In this document: positions 1 to 5,350 of the stretch, piece by piece | How positions within the stretch are numbered: the stretch's first letter is position 1 | How the letters are laid out: every line of letters begins with the position of its first letter | Source: Bacteroidetes bacterium QS_8_68_15 | GTDB taxonomy: Bacteria; Bacteroidota; Rhodothermia; Rhodothermales; Salinibacteraceae | Assembly: GCA_003023245.1 (NCBI GenBank) | Contig: PXTR01000060.1 | Location: 1-5,795, forward strand | Direction of reading: 5' to 3' | Length of the DNA stretch: 5,795 bases | The notes under the pieces: model-generated | Told to the model about the DNA's origin: nothing | Seen by the model: only the letters and a program-made list of their open reading frames with translations | Database searches by the model: none | Program-made: the position numbers and the translations under genes

Positions 1-189
1 GGGCGGCGCGTCGCCGGGGCGCACGAGCTGGGCCCGCTCAAACCACGCGTCGTCGAGCAGTTCTTGGTCCGGGTCCTCGCGGACCGCCTGCTCGATCTCT
101 TCGTCGGTGAGGGCGTCCACACGCTCCCAATCGGTGCGCCCTTCGCCGAGTTCATCAGCCGATCTTCTGACGATATTTTTCTCGCCCAT
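1..189 (-). CDS. brnA: BrnA-family antitoxin, C-terminus cut by window edge
   Basis: The antitoxin of a BrnT/BrnA type II toxin-antitoxin module. In the family, BrnA binds and neutralises BrnT and, through a C-terminal DNA-binding domain, represses its own operon. The visible 63 codons begin with ATG at 189 (MGEKNIVRR) and contain the family hallmark TDWERVDALTDEEIEQAV (residues about 19-36), then an acidic stretch and DDAWFERAQLV near residues 46-56. The frame is still open at base 1, so the DNA-binding C-terminus (about 25-40 residues in relatives) is outside the window. Its start lies inside brnT, with a 35-nt overlap, which implies translational coupling. A weak AGGG lies upstream of the ATG. 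A second ATG overlapping the brnT stop (155-153) opens a frame with no BrnA similarity and was not used. Identification is by recalled family motifs, not by a search. Confidence 0.9.
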   Translation of the reverse strand, partial: MGEKNIVRRSADELGEGRTDWERVDALTDEEIEQAVREDPDQELLDDAWFERAQLVRPGDAPP

Positions 190-421
190 GTTCGCGTGCC
201 CTGCGGGCGGATGTGATGCGGTAACTTTCGCTCCGTCGTGTGTATACGACGGTGATGATGCGCCCTCGGAGTGCTCCGACGGCGATCCAGCGCCGCTCAC
301 CTCCCCGATCTGATCGCTCTTGATAGTAGTCGTCCAAGAGCACTTGAGCGGCTTCCTCAAAGTCGAACCCGTGCTTGCGAATGTTTGCTTCGTTCTTGTC
401 GGGATCCCATTCGAATTTCAT
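155..421 (-). CDS. brnT: BrnT-family ribonuclease toxin
   Basis: The toxin of a BrnT/BrnA pair. Characterised BrnT (Brucella) has a RelE-like fold and blocks translation by acting as a ribonuclease, and it is held inactive in a complex with BrnA. The protein is 88 residues from the ATG at 421, the usual family size. It carries the N-terminal hallmark KFEWDPDKNEANIRKHG followed by FDFEEA, and the C-terminal hallmarks RWIAVGAL, GRIITVVYTRR and YRITSARRAREHGREKY, which are rich in Arg as expected for an RNA-cleaving RelE-like protein. A GTG six codons upstream (439) is an alternative start, but the family normally begins at MKFEWD, so the ATG is preferred. No Shine-Dalgarno sequence precedes either start. 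The TGA stop (157-155) lies 35 nt inside brnA. Toxin-first gene order is normal for this family. The gene sits 112 nt downstream of lon on the same strand. It looks intact. Confidence 0.9.
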   Translation of the reverse strand: MKFEWDPDKNEANIRKHGFDFEEAAQVLLDDYYQERSDRGGERRWIAVGALRGRIITVVYTRRSESYRITSARRAREHGREKYRQKIG

Positions 422-509
422 TTCGCTGGTACGTGCCACCGGGCGCGCGAAAGATCAGGGCGATGCAGAAGCACTGGAGGAAAGCGGCGGCAACGTGCCC
501 TGAAAAACC

Positions 510-530
510 GGCGTCCGTCGTCCACCGTCC
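510..530 (-). repeat. 3-unit heptamer tandem repeat directly after lon stop
   Basis: On the minus strand, three 7-nt units follow the lon TAG after a 3-nt gap: GGACGGT (530-524), GGACGAC (523-517) and GGACGCC (516-510). A GG and a run of five T (507-503) come next. The consensus is GGACGNY. The short inverted CGG-ACG-CCG before the T run is too weak to call a terminator with confidence. No function is known to me. Confidence 0.6.
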
Positions 531-533
531 AAA

Positions 534-3101
534 CTACGCCACTGCCTGCGGCTGCTGTCCGCCCGCGTCGCCGTTGGCCAGGCCGGCCGCGAGGCGCTTC
601 TCGGTGTCGGAGACGCCGAACAGCTCGGCCGGGTCGGTCACCGGCTCGTCTTCGAGGACCTGCTCGACGACCGCGTCCATGCGCTCCACGTAGCTCACGT
701 CGAGCTCGTCGAGGGCGTCGGACTCGATTTCGCGCACGTCTTTCTCGTTTTTCTCCGGCAGGAGCACCTCTTCGATGCCCGCGCGTTTGGCGGCGAGGAC
801 TTTTTCCTTGATGCCGCCGACCGGCAGCACGAGGCCGCGCAGGGTCGCCTCGCCGGTCATCGCCACGTCCGGGCGCACGCGGCGCTGCGTGTAGATCGAG
901 ACGAGCGCGGCTAGGAGCGCGGTGCCGGCGGAGGGGCCGTCCTTCGGAATCGCGCCGGCGGGGACATGCACGTGCAGGTTCCAGTAGCGGAAGGCGTCTT
1001 GCGGGATGCCCAGCTCGTCGGCGCGCGCCTTGACGTAGGAGAGCGCCGCCTGGGCGGACTCTTTCATCACGTCGCCGAGCTGGCCGGTGAGGCGCAGCTG
1101 CCCGCTTCCGCGCGAGACGCTGGCCTCGATGAAGAGGAGGTCGCCGCCGGTGGGGGTGAAGGCCAGCCCCGTCGCCACGCCCGGCACCTCGGTGCGGTCG
1201 GCCACCTCGGGGAAGTGCTTGCGCGCCCCGATGTAGTCTTCGAGGTCGTCGGAGCCGACCGTTTCGCCGTCAGACTCGCCGGTGGCCACGTTTTTCGCCA
1301 CGCCCCGGCACACCGCGCCGATGGTGCGCTCCAGGTCGCGCACGCCACTCTCGCGCGTGTACCCGTCGATGATGAGGCGCAGCGCGTCGGGCTCGAGCGT
1401 GACCTGCTCCTCGTCGAGGCCGTTGCGTTGGATCTGGCGGGGGATGAGGTACTGTTCGGCGATCTGCGTCTTCTCGTAGGGCGTGTAGCCGGTGATTTCG
1501 ATCATCTCCATGCGGTCGCGCAACGGGCGCGGCACGCGGTCGAGGTAGTTGGCCGTCGCCACGAAGAGGACCTGCGAGAGGTCGTAGTCCAGCTCCAGGT
1601 AGTGGTCGTTGAAGTTGTCGTTCTGCTCGGGATCGAGCACTTCGAGCAGCGCGCTGGAGGGGTCGCCGCGCACGCCGCTGTCGAGCTTGTCGACCTCGTC
1701 GAGCATCATGACGGGGTTGCCCGTGCCGGCTTTCTTGAGGCTCTGGATGATGCGCCCGGGCAGCGCACCGACGTAGGTGCGCCGGTGACCGCGGATTTCC
1801 GCTTCGTCGCGCACGCCGCCCAGCGAAAAGCGCACGAACTCGCGCCCCAGCGCCCGCGCGACCGATTTGCCCAGGCTCGTCTTGCCGACGCCCGGCGGCC
1901 CGTGCAGGCAGAGGATCGGCGCTTTCTGGTTTTCGGAGTCGCGCTCCTTTTTGAGCTTGAGCACGGCGAGGTACTCCAGCATCCGCTTTTTGACCTTTTC
2001 GAGGCCGTAGTGGTCTTCTTCGAGGACCTCCTCGGCGTGGTCGATGTCGAGATTGTCGTCGCTGAACTCCTTCCACGGCAGGTCGAGGATCCATTCGATG
2101 TAGCCGCGCGTCACGGCGTAATCCGGCGCGGCGGGGTTGATGCGGCCCAGGCGGCCCAGCTCCTTCTCGACCGTCTCGCGGGCGTGTTCGGGGAGGTCTT
2201 TTTCGTCGGCGCGCTCGCGCAGCTCCTCCACGTCGCCCGCCCCGGGGGCGCCTTCGCCCAGCTCGTCCTGAATGGCTTTCATCTGCTGGCGCAGCAGGTA
2301 CTCGCGCTGCTGCTCGTCCACATCGTCGCGCACGCGGCCCCGAATTTCCTCACTGACTTCGAGCACCTGGCGCTCGCGGTCGAGGAAGTCCATCACCAGG
2401 TCGGCGCGCTCCAGGAGGGGAAGCGTTTCGAGGAGCTTTTGCTTGTCCTCGACGTCGGCCTGGAGGTTCGACGCGATGAAGTGAATCAAGAAGGTCGGCG
2501 AATCGATATTTTGCACCGCGTAGGCGGCTTCCGAGGGCAGGTTCGGCGCGATCTCGACGATCTCGACGGCCATGTCTTTGATCTCGCGCAGGCGTGCTTC
2601 GAGCGCGGGATCGGCCTCGTAGTCTTCCTCATCGGTAGGGTCCTCGATAAGCTCGACGCCGGCGCGCAGGTACGGGTCTGTTTGCGTGAAGTCGGTCGTG
2701 CGCAGCCGCCGGTTACCCTGAATGACCATCGAGGTCGAGCCGTCGGGCATCTTGATGAGCTTGAGGATCTCGGCGACGGTGCCCACGTCGTAGAGGTCGT
2801 CGGGGCCGGGATCTTCGGTTTCGGCGTCCGTCTGTGCGACCACGCCGATCAGCTCCTCGTCTTCGAAGGCCTCGCGCGCAAGCTGAAGCGACGTCTCGCG
2901 CCCGATGGTAATCGGCAACACCACGCCGGGGAAGAGCACGGTGTTGCGCAGCGTCAGAATCGGGAGCGCGTCGGGGATGTCCTCGGGGTCGAGGTCGAGC
3001 GCGTCGTCGCCGTCGTCAGGGGCGAAGGGGACCTGGTCGGGAGTGGGGAGGTCGGGGTCGTCGGCGTCGATGAGCAGCTCGTCGATGGGCGGTTCGTTCA
3101 T
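534..3101 (-). CDS. lon: ATP-dependent protease Lon (LonA type)
   Basis: Cytoplasmic hexameric AAA+ serine protease that unfolds and degrades misfolded and short-lived regulatory proteins, often including antitoxins. The protein is 855 residues. An acidic tail (1-45) leads to the LAN substrate-binding domain (about 46-245, starting [14 protein letters not shown]) and a coiled-coil/helical linker (about 245-340, including [19 protein letters not shown]). The AAA+ module follows: Walker A GPPGVGKT 401-408, Walker B MMLDEVDK 465-472, sensor-1 Asn518, arginine finger Arg530 in RDRMEMI, and sensor-2 Arg588 in GVRDLER. The protease domain has Ser724 in PKDGPSAG and Lys767 in GGIKEK, the same 43-residue spacing as the E. 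coli Ser679/Lys722 dyad. The ATG at 3101 was chosen because the 35 upstream in-frame codons are Arg/Cys-rich low-complexity sequence and family similarity begins near residue 46. There is no Shine-Dalgarno; the leader is C-rich. The gene is longer than E. coli Lon (784) through both tails. All catalytic residues are present. Confidence 0.98.
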   Translation of the reverse strand: MNEPPIDELLIDADDPDLPTPDQVPFAPDDGDDALDLDPEDIPDALPILTLRNTVLFPGVVLPITIGRETSLQLAREAFEDEELIGVVAQTDAETEDPGPDDLYDVGTVAEILKLIKMPDGSTSMVIQGNRRLRTTDFTQTDPYLRAGVELIEDPTDEEDYEADPALEARLREIKDMAVEIVEIAPNLPSEAAYAVQNIDSPTFLIHFIASNLQADVEDKQKLLETLPLLERADLVMDFLDRERQVLEVSEEIRGRVRDDVDEQQREYLLRQQMKAIQDELGEGAPGAGDVEELRERADEKDLPEHARETVEKELGRLGRINPAAPDYAVTRGYIEWILDLPWKEFSDDNLDIDHAEEVLEEDHYGLEKVKKRMLEYLAVLKLKKERDSENQKAPILCLHGPPGVGKTSLGKSVARALGREFVRFSLGGVRDEAEIRGHRRTYVGALPGRIIQSLKKAGTGNPVMMLDEVDKLDSGVRGDPSSALLEVLDPEQNDNFNDHYLELDYDLSQVLFVATANYLDRVPRPLRDRMEMIEITGYTPYEKTQIAEQYLIPRQIQRNGLDEEQVTLEPDALRLIIDGYTRESGVRDLERTIGAVCRGVAKNVATGESDGETVGSDDLEDYIGARKHFPEVADRTEVPGVATGLAFTPTGGDLLFIEASVSRGSGQLRLTGQLGDVMKESAQAALSYVKARADELGIPQDAFRYWNLHVHVPAGAIPKDGPSAGTALLAALVSIYTQRRVRPDVAMTGEATLRGLVLPVGGIKEKVLAAKRAGIEEVLLPEKNEKDVREIESDALDELDVSYVERMDAVVEQVLEDEPVTDPAELFGVSDTEKRLAAGLANGDAGGQQPQAVA

Positions 3102-3365
3102 GCGGGGGGAGAAACGTCGGCGGCGGCAGCGGCGAAGGAGGAAAAGAGGGAGGGGGGCGCAAGCGTGCAGGGCGGACGCGCATGGCTGCGGTGCTGCAAA
3201 AACCACGCCGCGGGCCGCCTACTTGACAATATGGCAGGGCCGGGCGCTATTGAGAGATCGAAAGAGACGGCGGGGAATGGGTTCAAGTCATGGGATTTTT
3301 TCTCGTTGAAGAGCGGGGGCGGACAAGCGGGCGCGGCCAGGGCGTACCGGCCGTGCTGCGCGTTC

Positions 3366-3381
3366 TGGCACCAATGTTGCT
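3366..3381 (+). promoter_or_regulatory. Candidate sigma-54 (RpoN) -24/-12 promoter
   Basis: The plus strand reads TGGCAC at 3366-3371 and TTGCT at 3377-3381. The invariant GG (3367-3368) and GC (3379-3380) are separated by exactly 10 nt, as required for RpoN promoters (consensus TGGCACG-N4-TTGCW); the only deviation is C for G after TGGCAC. Predicted transcription starts near 3392, leaving a leader of about 109 nt before the ATG at 3501. It faces the zinc-ribbon gene and lies in a gap. No recognisable activator site was identified upstream. A match this specific is unlikely by chance in a window of this size, but one site is not proof. Confidence 0.5.
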
Positions 3382-3437
3382 CCTTACTGAAACGTCACAC
3401 ACGAGCAGCGGGCGGCGCGGAACGAACCGTTTTCGCT

Positions 3438-3454
3438 CCAGCGCGTTGCGCTGG
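3438..3454 (+). promoter_or_regulatory. Leader hairpin upstream of zinc-ribbon gene
   Basis: A perfect 7-bp inverted repeat, CCAGCGC (3438-3444) and GCGCTGG (3448-3454), encloses the 3-nt loop GTT. It lies between the predicted sigma-54 start site and the ATG at 3501, so it would fold in the leader RNA. No T run follows, so it is not an intrinsic terminator. It could equally be a dyad protein-binding site. Confidence 0.35.
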
Positions 3455-3500
3455 CGTGTGCGCCTCGCTCTTTCGAACGAGATGCTTCCCCCTTCACTAT

Positions 3501-3935
3501 ATGGAACGGCTCGAATGCAAGACGTGCGGCGCCGAAAGCATGGTGCCGATGAACGTCATGCTCGACGACGACGGCGACGAGGACAGCCCGCTCCCGGATG
3601 ATTCCTTCGTCGGCGACTACGAAGATCCCGAACACTTCGAGCTCATGGGCGGGGAGCAGGAGTCGCGATTCTACACCTGCCACGTCTGCGGCGACAACTG
3701 GCTGTCGGTCAAGGAAACCACGCCCGAGGGAGCCTGCCGCATCACGTTCGTGCACCAGATGGGCACTGAGCCGCAGTTGAAGCGCGTGGCGCGTATGGAG
3801 ACGCCCGTCTTGATCGACGAGGGCGCCGTCGAGGACTGGGAATACTACTTCGATGACGATCCCGTCGGCGAGGACGACTGGAAAGAGCGCCTGTCGGACC
3901 GCCGCGATGTGCTAAAATCGGTTTGTATGAACTGA
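3501..3935 (+). CDS. Acidic zinc-ribbon protein of unknown function
   Basis: A 144-residue protein that I do not recognise as a named family. It opens with CKTCG (Cys6, Cys9), and a second knuckle CHVCG (Cys60, Cys63) follows 50 residues later, together the four ligands expected for one zinc ribbon. The insert between the knuckles is acidic (LDDDGDEDSP at 21-30). The C-terminal half (about 71-144) has the acidic segment EDWEYYFDDDPVGEDDW. Overall there are 37 Asp/Glu against 13 Lys/Arg, typical of salt-in halophile proteins. The ATG at 3501 is favoured because the first Cys pair follows at once and the upstream frame is antisense to lon and non-coding in character. There is no Shine-Dalgarno. 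No signal peptide or membrane segment is seen, so it is probably cytoplasmic. It is transcribed divergently from lon and possibly from a sigma-54 promoter. A role in nucleic-acid or protein binding is a guess from the zinc ribbon only. Confidence 0.8.
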   Translation: MERLECKTCGAESMVPMNVMLDDDGDEDSPLPDDSFVGDYEDPEHFELMGGEQESRFYTCHVCGDNWLSVKETTPEGACRITFVHQMGTEPQLKRVARMETPVLIDEGAVEDWEYYFDDDPVGEDDWKERLSDRRDVLKSVCMN

Positions 3936-3939
3936 ATGC

Positions 3940-3971
3940 GGGAGTGCGGGGGCGTGGGAGTGCGGGAGTGT
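3940..3971 (+). repeat. 4-unit G-rich octamer repeat / G-quadruplex motif
   Basis: Four contiguous 8-nt units of consensus GGGAGTGY start 4 nt after the zinc-ribbon gene's stop codon; unit 2 deviates (GGGGGCGT). The G runs at 3940-3942, 3948-3952, 3956-3958 and 3964-3966 are separated by loops of 5, 3 and 5 nt, a canonical G-quadruplex pattern on the sense strand, so it would also exist in the mRNA 3' end. The exact 10-mer TGCGGGAGTG occurs twice (3937 and 3961). Confidence 0.75.
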
Positions 3972-3986
3972 CTTTTCCGAAAGGCC

Positions 3987-4007
3987 CGCGCCCCGGCTTC
4001 CGGCGCG
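3987..4007 (+). other. GC-rich hairpin in convergent spacer
   Basis: CGCGCC (3987-3992) pairs with GGCGCG (4002-4007). Two further G-C pairs can form inside after a 2-nt bulge, leaving a 3-nt loop (CTT). No T tract follows on either strand, so it is not by itself an intrinsic terminator. It may protect the 3' end of the zinc-ribbon transcript upstream of the real terminator. Confidence 0.35.
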
Positions 4008-4033
4008 TACAGCATATGACGACCTCATTCTTG

Positions 4034-4073
4034 AAGCGGAAGGGTACGCCGTGAGGCTGCGCTTCCGCTTTTT
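4034..4073 (+). terminator. Rho-independent terminator of zinc-ribbon gene
   Basis: A perfect 9-bp stem, AAGCGGAAG (4034-4042) with CTTCCGCTT (4062-4070), has a 19-nt loop and runs straight into a T tract (4069-4073, TTTTT). It lies about 98 nt past the stop codon at 3935. On the minus strand no T run follows the stem, so it is directional and does not obviously serve phoH. The large loop makes it less than ideal but it is the clear candidate. Confidence 0.65.
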
Positions 4074-4116
4074 CTGTATTGCACTCGCGCGCTTCCTCGA
4101 AGCAGCACGCTTCCTA

Positions 4117-4148
4117 CCCCCACACACCCGCCACCCGAACCCCCGCAC
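4117..4148 (-). repeat. G-rich 7-8-nt repeat / G-quadruplex motif after phoH
   Basis: On the minus strand, starting 7 nt after the phoH TGA, G-rich units of 7-8 nt repeat with the sense GTGCGGG, GGTTCGGG, TGGCGGG and TGTGTGGG. The G runs (plus-strand C runs at 4140-4144, 4134-4136, 4127-4129 and 4117-4121) have loops of 3, 4 and 5 nt, a canonical G-quadruplex pattern in the phoH sense strand. The 9-mer GTGCGGGGG is shared with the repeat after the zinc-ribbon gene (3944-3952), in inverted orientation. Confidence 0.7.
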
Positions 4149-4155
4149 GCGAAAA

Positions 4156-5133
4156 TCACGATCCGTGGTTTTCATAAGCTTTGATGATGTCCTTCACCAG
4201 CGGGTGGCGCACTACGTCGGAGCGGTCGAATTCGGTGAAGCCGATACCGTCGACATCCGCGAGGATGCGGCGCGCCTGCTCCAGGCCGCTGAGTGAGCGC
4301 TGCGGCAAGTCCGTCTGCGTGATGTCGCCGGTGACGATGGCGCGGCTGGCCGGCCCCAGGCGCGTGAGAAACATCTTCATCTGGTGCGTGGTCGCGTTCT
4401 GCGCCTCGTCGAGGATGACGAACGAATCGCGGAGCGTCCGGCCGCGCATGTACGCCAGCGGCACGATTTCGACGATCTGCTGCTCCAGGTTCGCCTCCAG
4501 CTTCTCGCGCGGGAGCATGTCGCCGAGCGCGTCGTAGAGCGGGCGCAGGTACGGGTCCACCTTCTCGCGGAAGTCGCCGGGGAGGAAGCCCAGCTCCTCG
4601 CCCGCCTCCACGGCCGGGCGCGTCAGCACAATGCGCTTGACCTGACGCGACTTCAGTGCCGCCACCGCCAGGGCGACGCCCACGTACGTCTTGCCCGTCC
4701 CCGCCGGCCCGATGGCGAAGGCGATGTCGTTGCGGCGCGCGCTCTCGACGAGGCGCTGCTGCCCGGCGGTTTGGGGCTCGATCGTTTTGCCGTCGTCGGT
4801 GCGCAGCACCATGTCGCGCTGGTCGGGGGCCGTCCGCCGGGCGCTTCTCGGCGCAGAGGCCGCCCCGTTGCCGCCGGAGGCGTGAAGCGTGAGCACGGTC
4901 TCCACGTCCTCTTCGGTGAGGTTGTCGTTGCGCCCGAGGACCTGTTCGAGCTCGTCGAAGACGGCTTCGAGCGCGTCGAGGTCGTCGGGGCGGCCCTCCA
5001 GAAAGAGCTGGTGGCCGCGCGCGGTGATGGTCGTTTCTGCGAAGGCGTCCTCGATCTTGCGCAGGAAGGCGTCGTTGAAGCCGAAGAGCAAGAGCGGGTC
5101 GGTCCCTTCGATGCTCAGGCGCTTTTCTGCCAA
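4156..5133 (-). CDS. phoH: PhoH/YbeZ-type ATPase
   Basis: A cytoplasmic P-loop NTPase of the PhoH family. Relatives such as E. coli YbeZ are ATPases linked to RNA metabolism and ribosome maturation together with YbeY; the exact role here is inferred. The protein is 325 residues, normal for the family. The N-terminal small domain (about 1-85) contains DPLLLFGFNDAFLRKIE. A Gly/Ala/Ser/Arg linker (about 86-105) leads to the PhoH ATPase domain: Walker A GPAGTGKT 142-149, RIVLTRPAVEAGEELGFLPG 167-186, Walker B VILDEAQN 239-246, TGD 268-270 and the family-typical RHPLV 309-313. The start is TTG at 5133: the only longer extension in frame meets a stop (5179-5181) with no ATG, and relatives begin at an equivalent point. 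No Shine-Dalgarno precedes it. It lies 217 nt downstream of the transporter gene on the same strand, with a hairpin repeat between. I see no Pho-box-like sequence. It appears intact. Confidence 0.95.
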   Translation of the reverse strand: MAEKRLSIEGTDPLLLFGFNDAFLRKIEDAFAETTITARGHQLFLEGRPDDLDALEAVFDELEQVLGRNDNLTEEDVETVLTLHASGGNGAASAPRSARRTAPDQRDMVLRTDDGKTIEPQTAGQQRLVESARRNDIAFAIGPAGTGKTYVGVALAVAALKSRQVKRIVLTRPAVEAGEELGFLPGDFREKVDPYLRPLYDALGDMLPREKLEANLEQQIVEIVPLAYMRGRTLRDSFVILDEAQNATTHQMKMFLTRLGPASRAIVTGDITQTDLPQRSLSGLEQARRILADVDGIGFTEFDRSDVVRHPLVKDIIKAYENHGS

Positions 5134-5210
5134 AGGGTTGCTGGGGCGGTGCGGAAAATGTCGCGGAAGCGTACCGGGCTAACGAGAGGCGTTGCCGAGA
5201 GTTTACGGGG

Positions 5211-5293
5211 AGTCGAAAGTGGAAGGTTGGAAAGTCGAACGTTCGTCAGCCCCGCAGAGGAACGTTCAACCTGCAATCCTCCAACTTTCAACT
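5211..5293 (-). repeat. Long imperfect palindrome made of 7-8-nt repeats
   Basis: The arms 5211-5249 and 5255-5293 are inverted repeats of 39 positions with 29 Watson-Crick matches and no gaps, closing on a 5-nt loop (5250-5254). Each arm is itself quasi-periodic: the left reads GAAAGT, GAAGGT, GAAAGT, GAACGT with 1-2-nt joints. Both arms carry the 8-nt palindrome GAACGTTC (5237-5244, 5260-5267). It resembles a dispersed intergenic palindromic element. It lies between the transporter stop and the phoH start. No T run follows on the minus strand, so intrinsic termination is not clear. Confidence 0.75.
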
Positions 5294-5350
5294 GAGCGAA
5301 GCCGCAGGCGAGCACCCCAAAGAGTACTTCCGCCCAATGGTCGGGGCGCG

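Larger units (their letters stand above)
3102..3500. other. Divergent intergenic region between lon and zinc-ribbon gene
   Basis: A 399-nt gap with no convincing gene. It holds a sigma-54-type promoter match facing right (3366-3381) and a 7-bp hairpin (3438-3454). An isolated TTGACA (3223-3228, plus strand) lacks a good -10 at the proper distance. The lon side is pyrimidine-rich on the lon sense strand. I found no CIRCE element and no convincing sigma-32 or sigma-70 promoter for lon: a CTTGAA occurs on the minus strand near 3287-3282 but has no proper -10 partner. Small open frames here are low-complexity and look like chance. Confidence 0.6.

Noticed and set aside
418..436. TGGCACG on the minus strand before brnT as a sigma-54 promoter
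   Set aside because: The spacing to the next GC is 9 nt instead of 10, no TTGC is present, and it would overlap the brnT start codon.
503..517. Intrinsic terminator for lon at the CGG-ACG-CCG inverted repeat followed by TTTTT
   Set aside because: Only a 3-bp stem can form, too weak to support a terminator call.
3223..3252. TTGACA followed by CTATTG as a sigma-70 promoter on the plus strand
   Set aside because: The -35 is perfect but no -10 better than 3 of 6 matches exists at 16-19 nt spacing.
3098..3286. A 62-codon minus-strand frame (TTG start) whose stop overlaps the lon ATG as ATGA
   Set aside because: Low-complexity Ala/Pro/Ser sequence with a rare start and no SD; the coupling-like overlap alone is not enough to call a leader peptide.
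966..3500. A very long plus-strand open frame antisense to lon that runs on in frame into the zinc-ribbon gene
   Set aside because: It is the complement of a GC-rich, clearly real lon gene; its translation is Val/Ala/His/Arg-biased with no domain. Only the part from the ATG at 3501 has coding character.
4091..4113. Alternative hairpins from GCTTC/GAAGC repeats as a phoH terminator
   Set aside because: 5-bp stems with no T run on the minus strand; competing pairings make neither convincing.
3912..4175. An 87-codon minus-strand frame across the convergent spacer
   Set aside because: Its translation is a readout of the G-rich repeats and the terminator region and shows no family features.
4384..5295. 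Plus-strand 303-codon open frame antisense to phoH
   Set aside because: It mirrors the phoH codons, has low-complexity Arg/Val/Ala content and no motifs, while phoH on the other strand has all family motifs.
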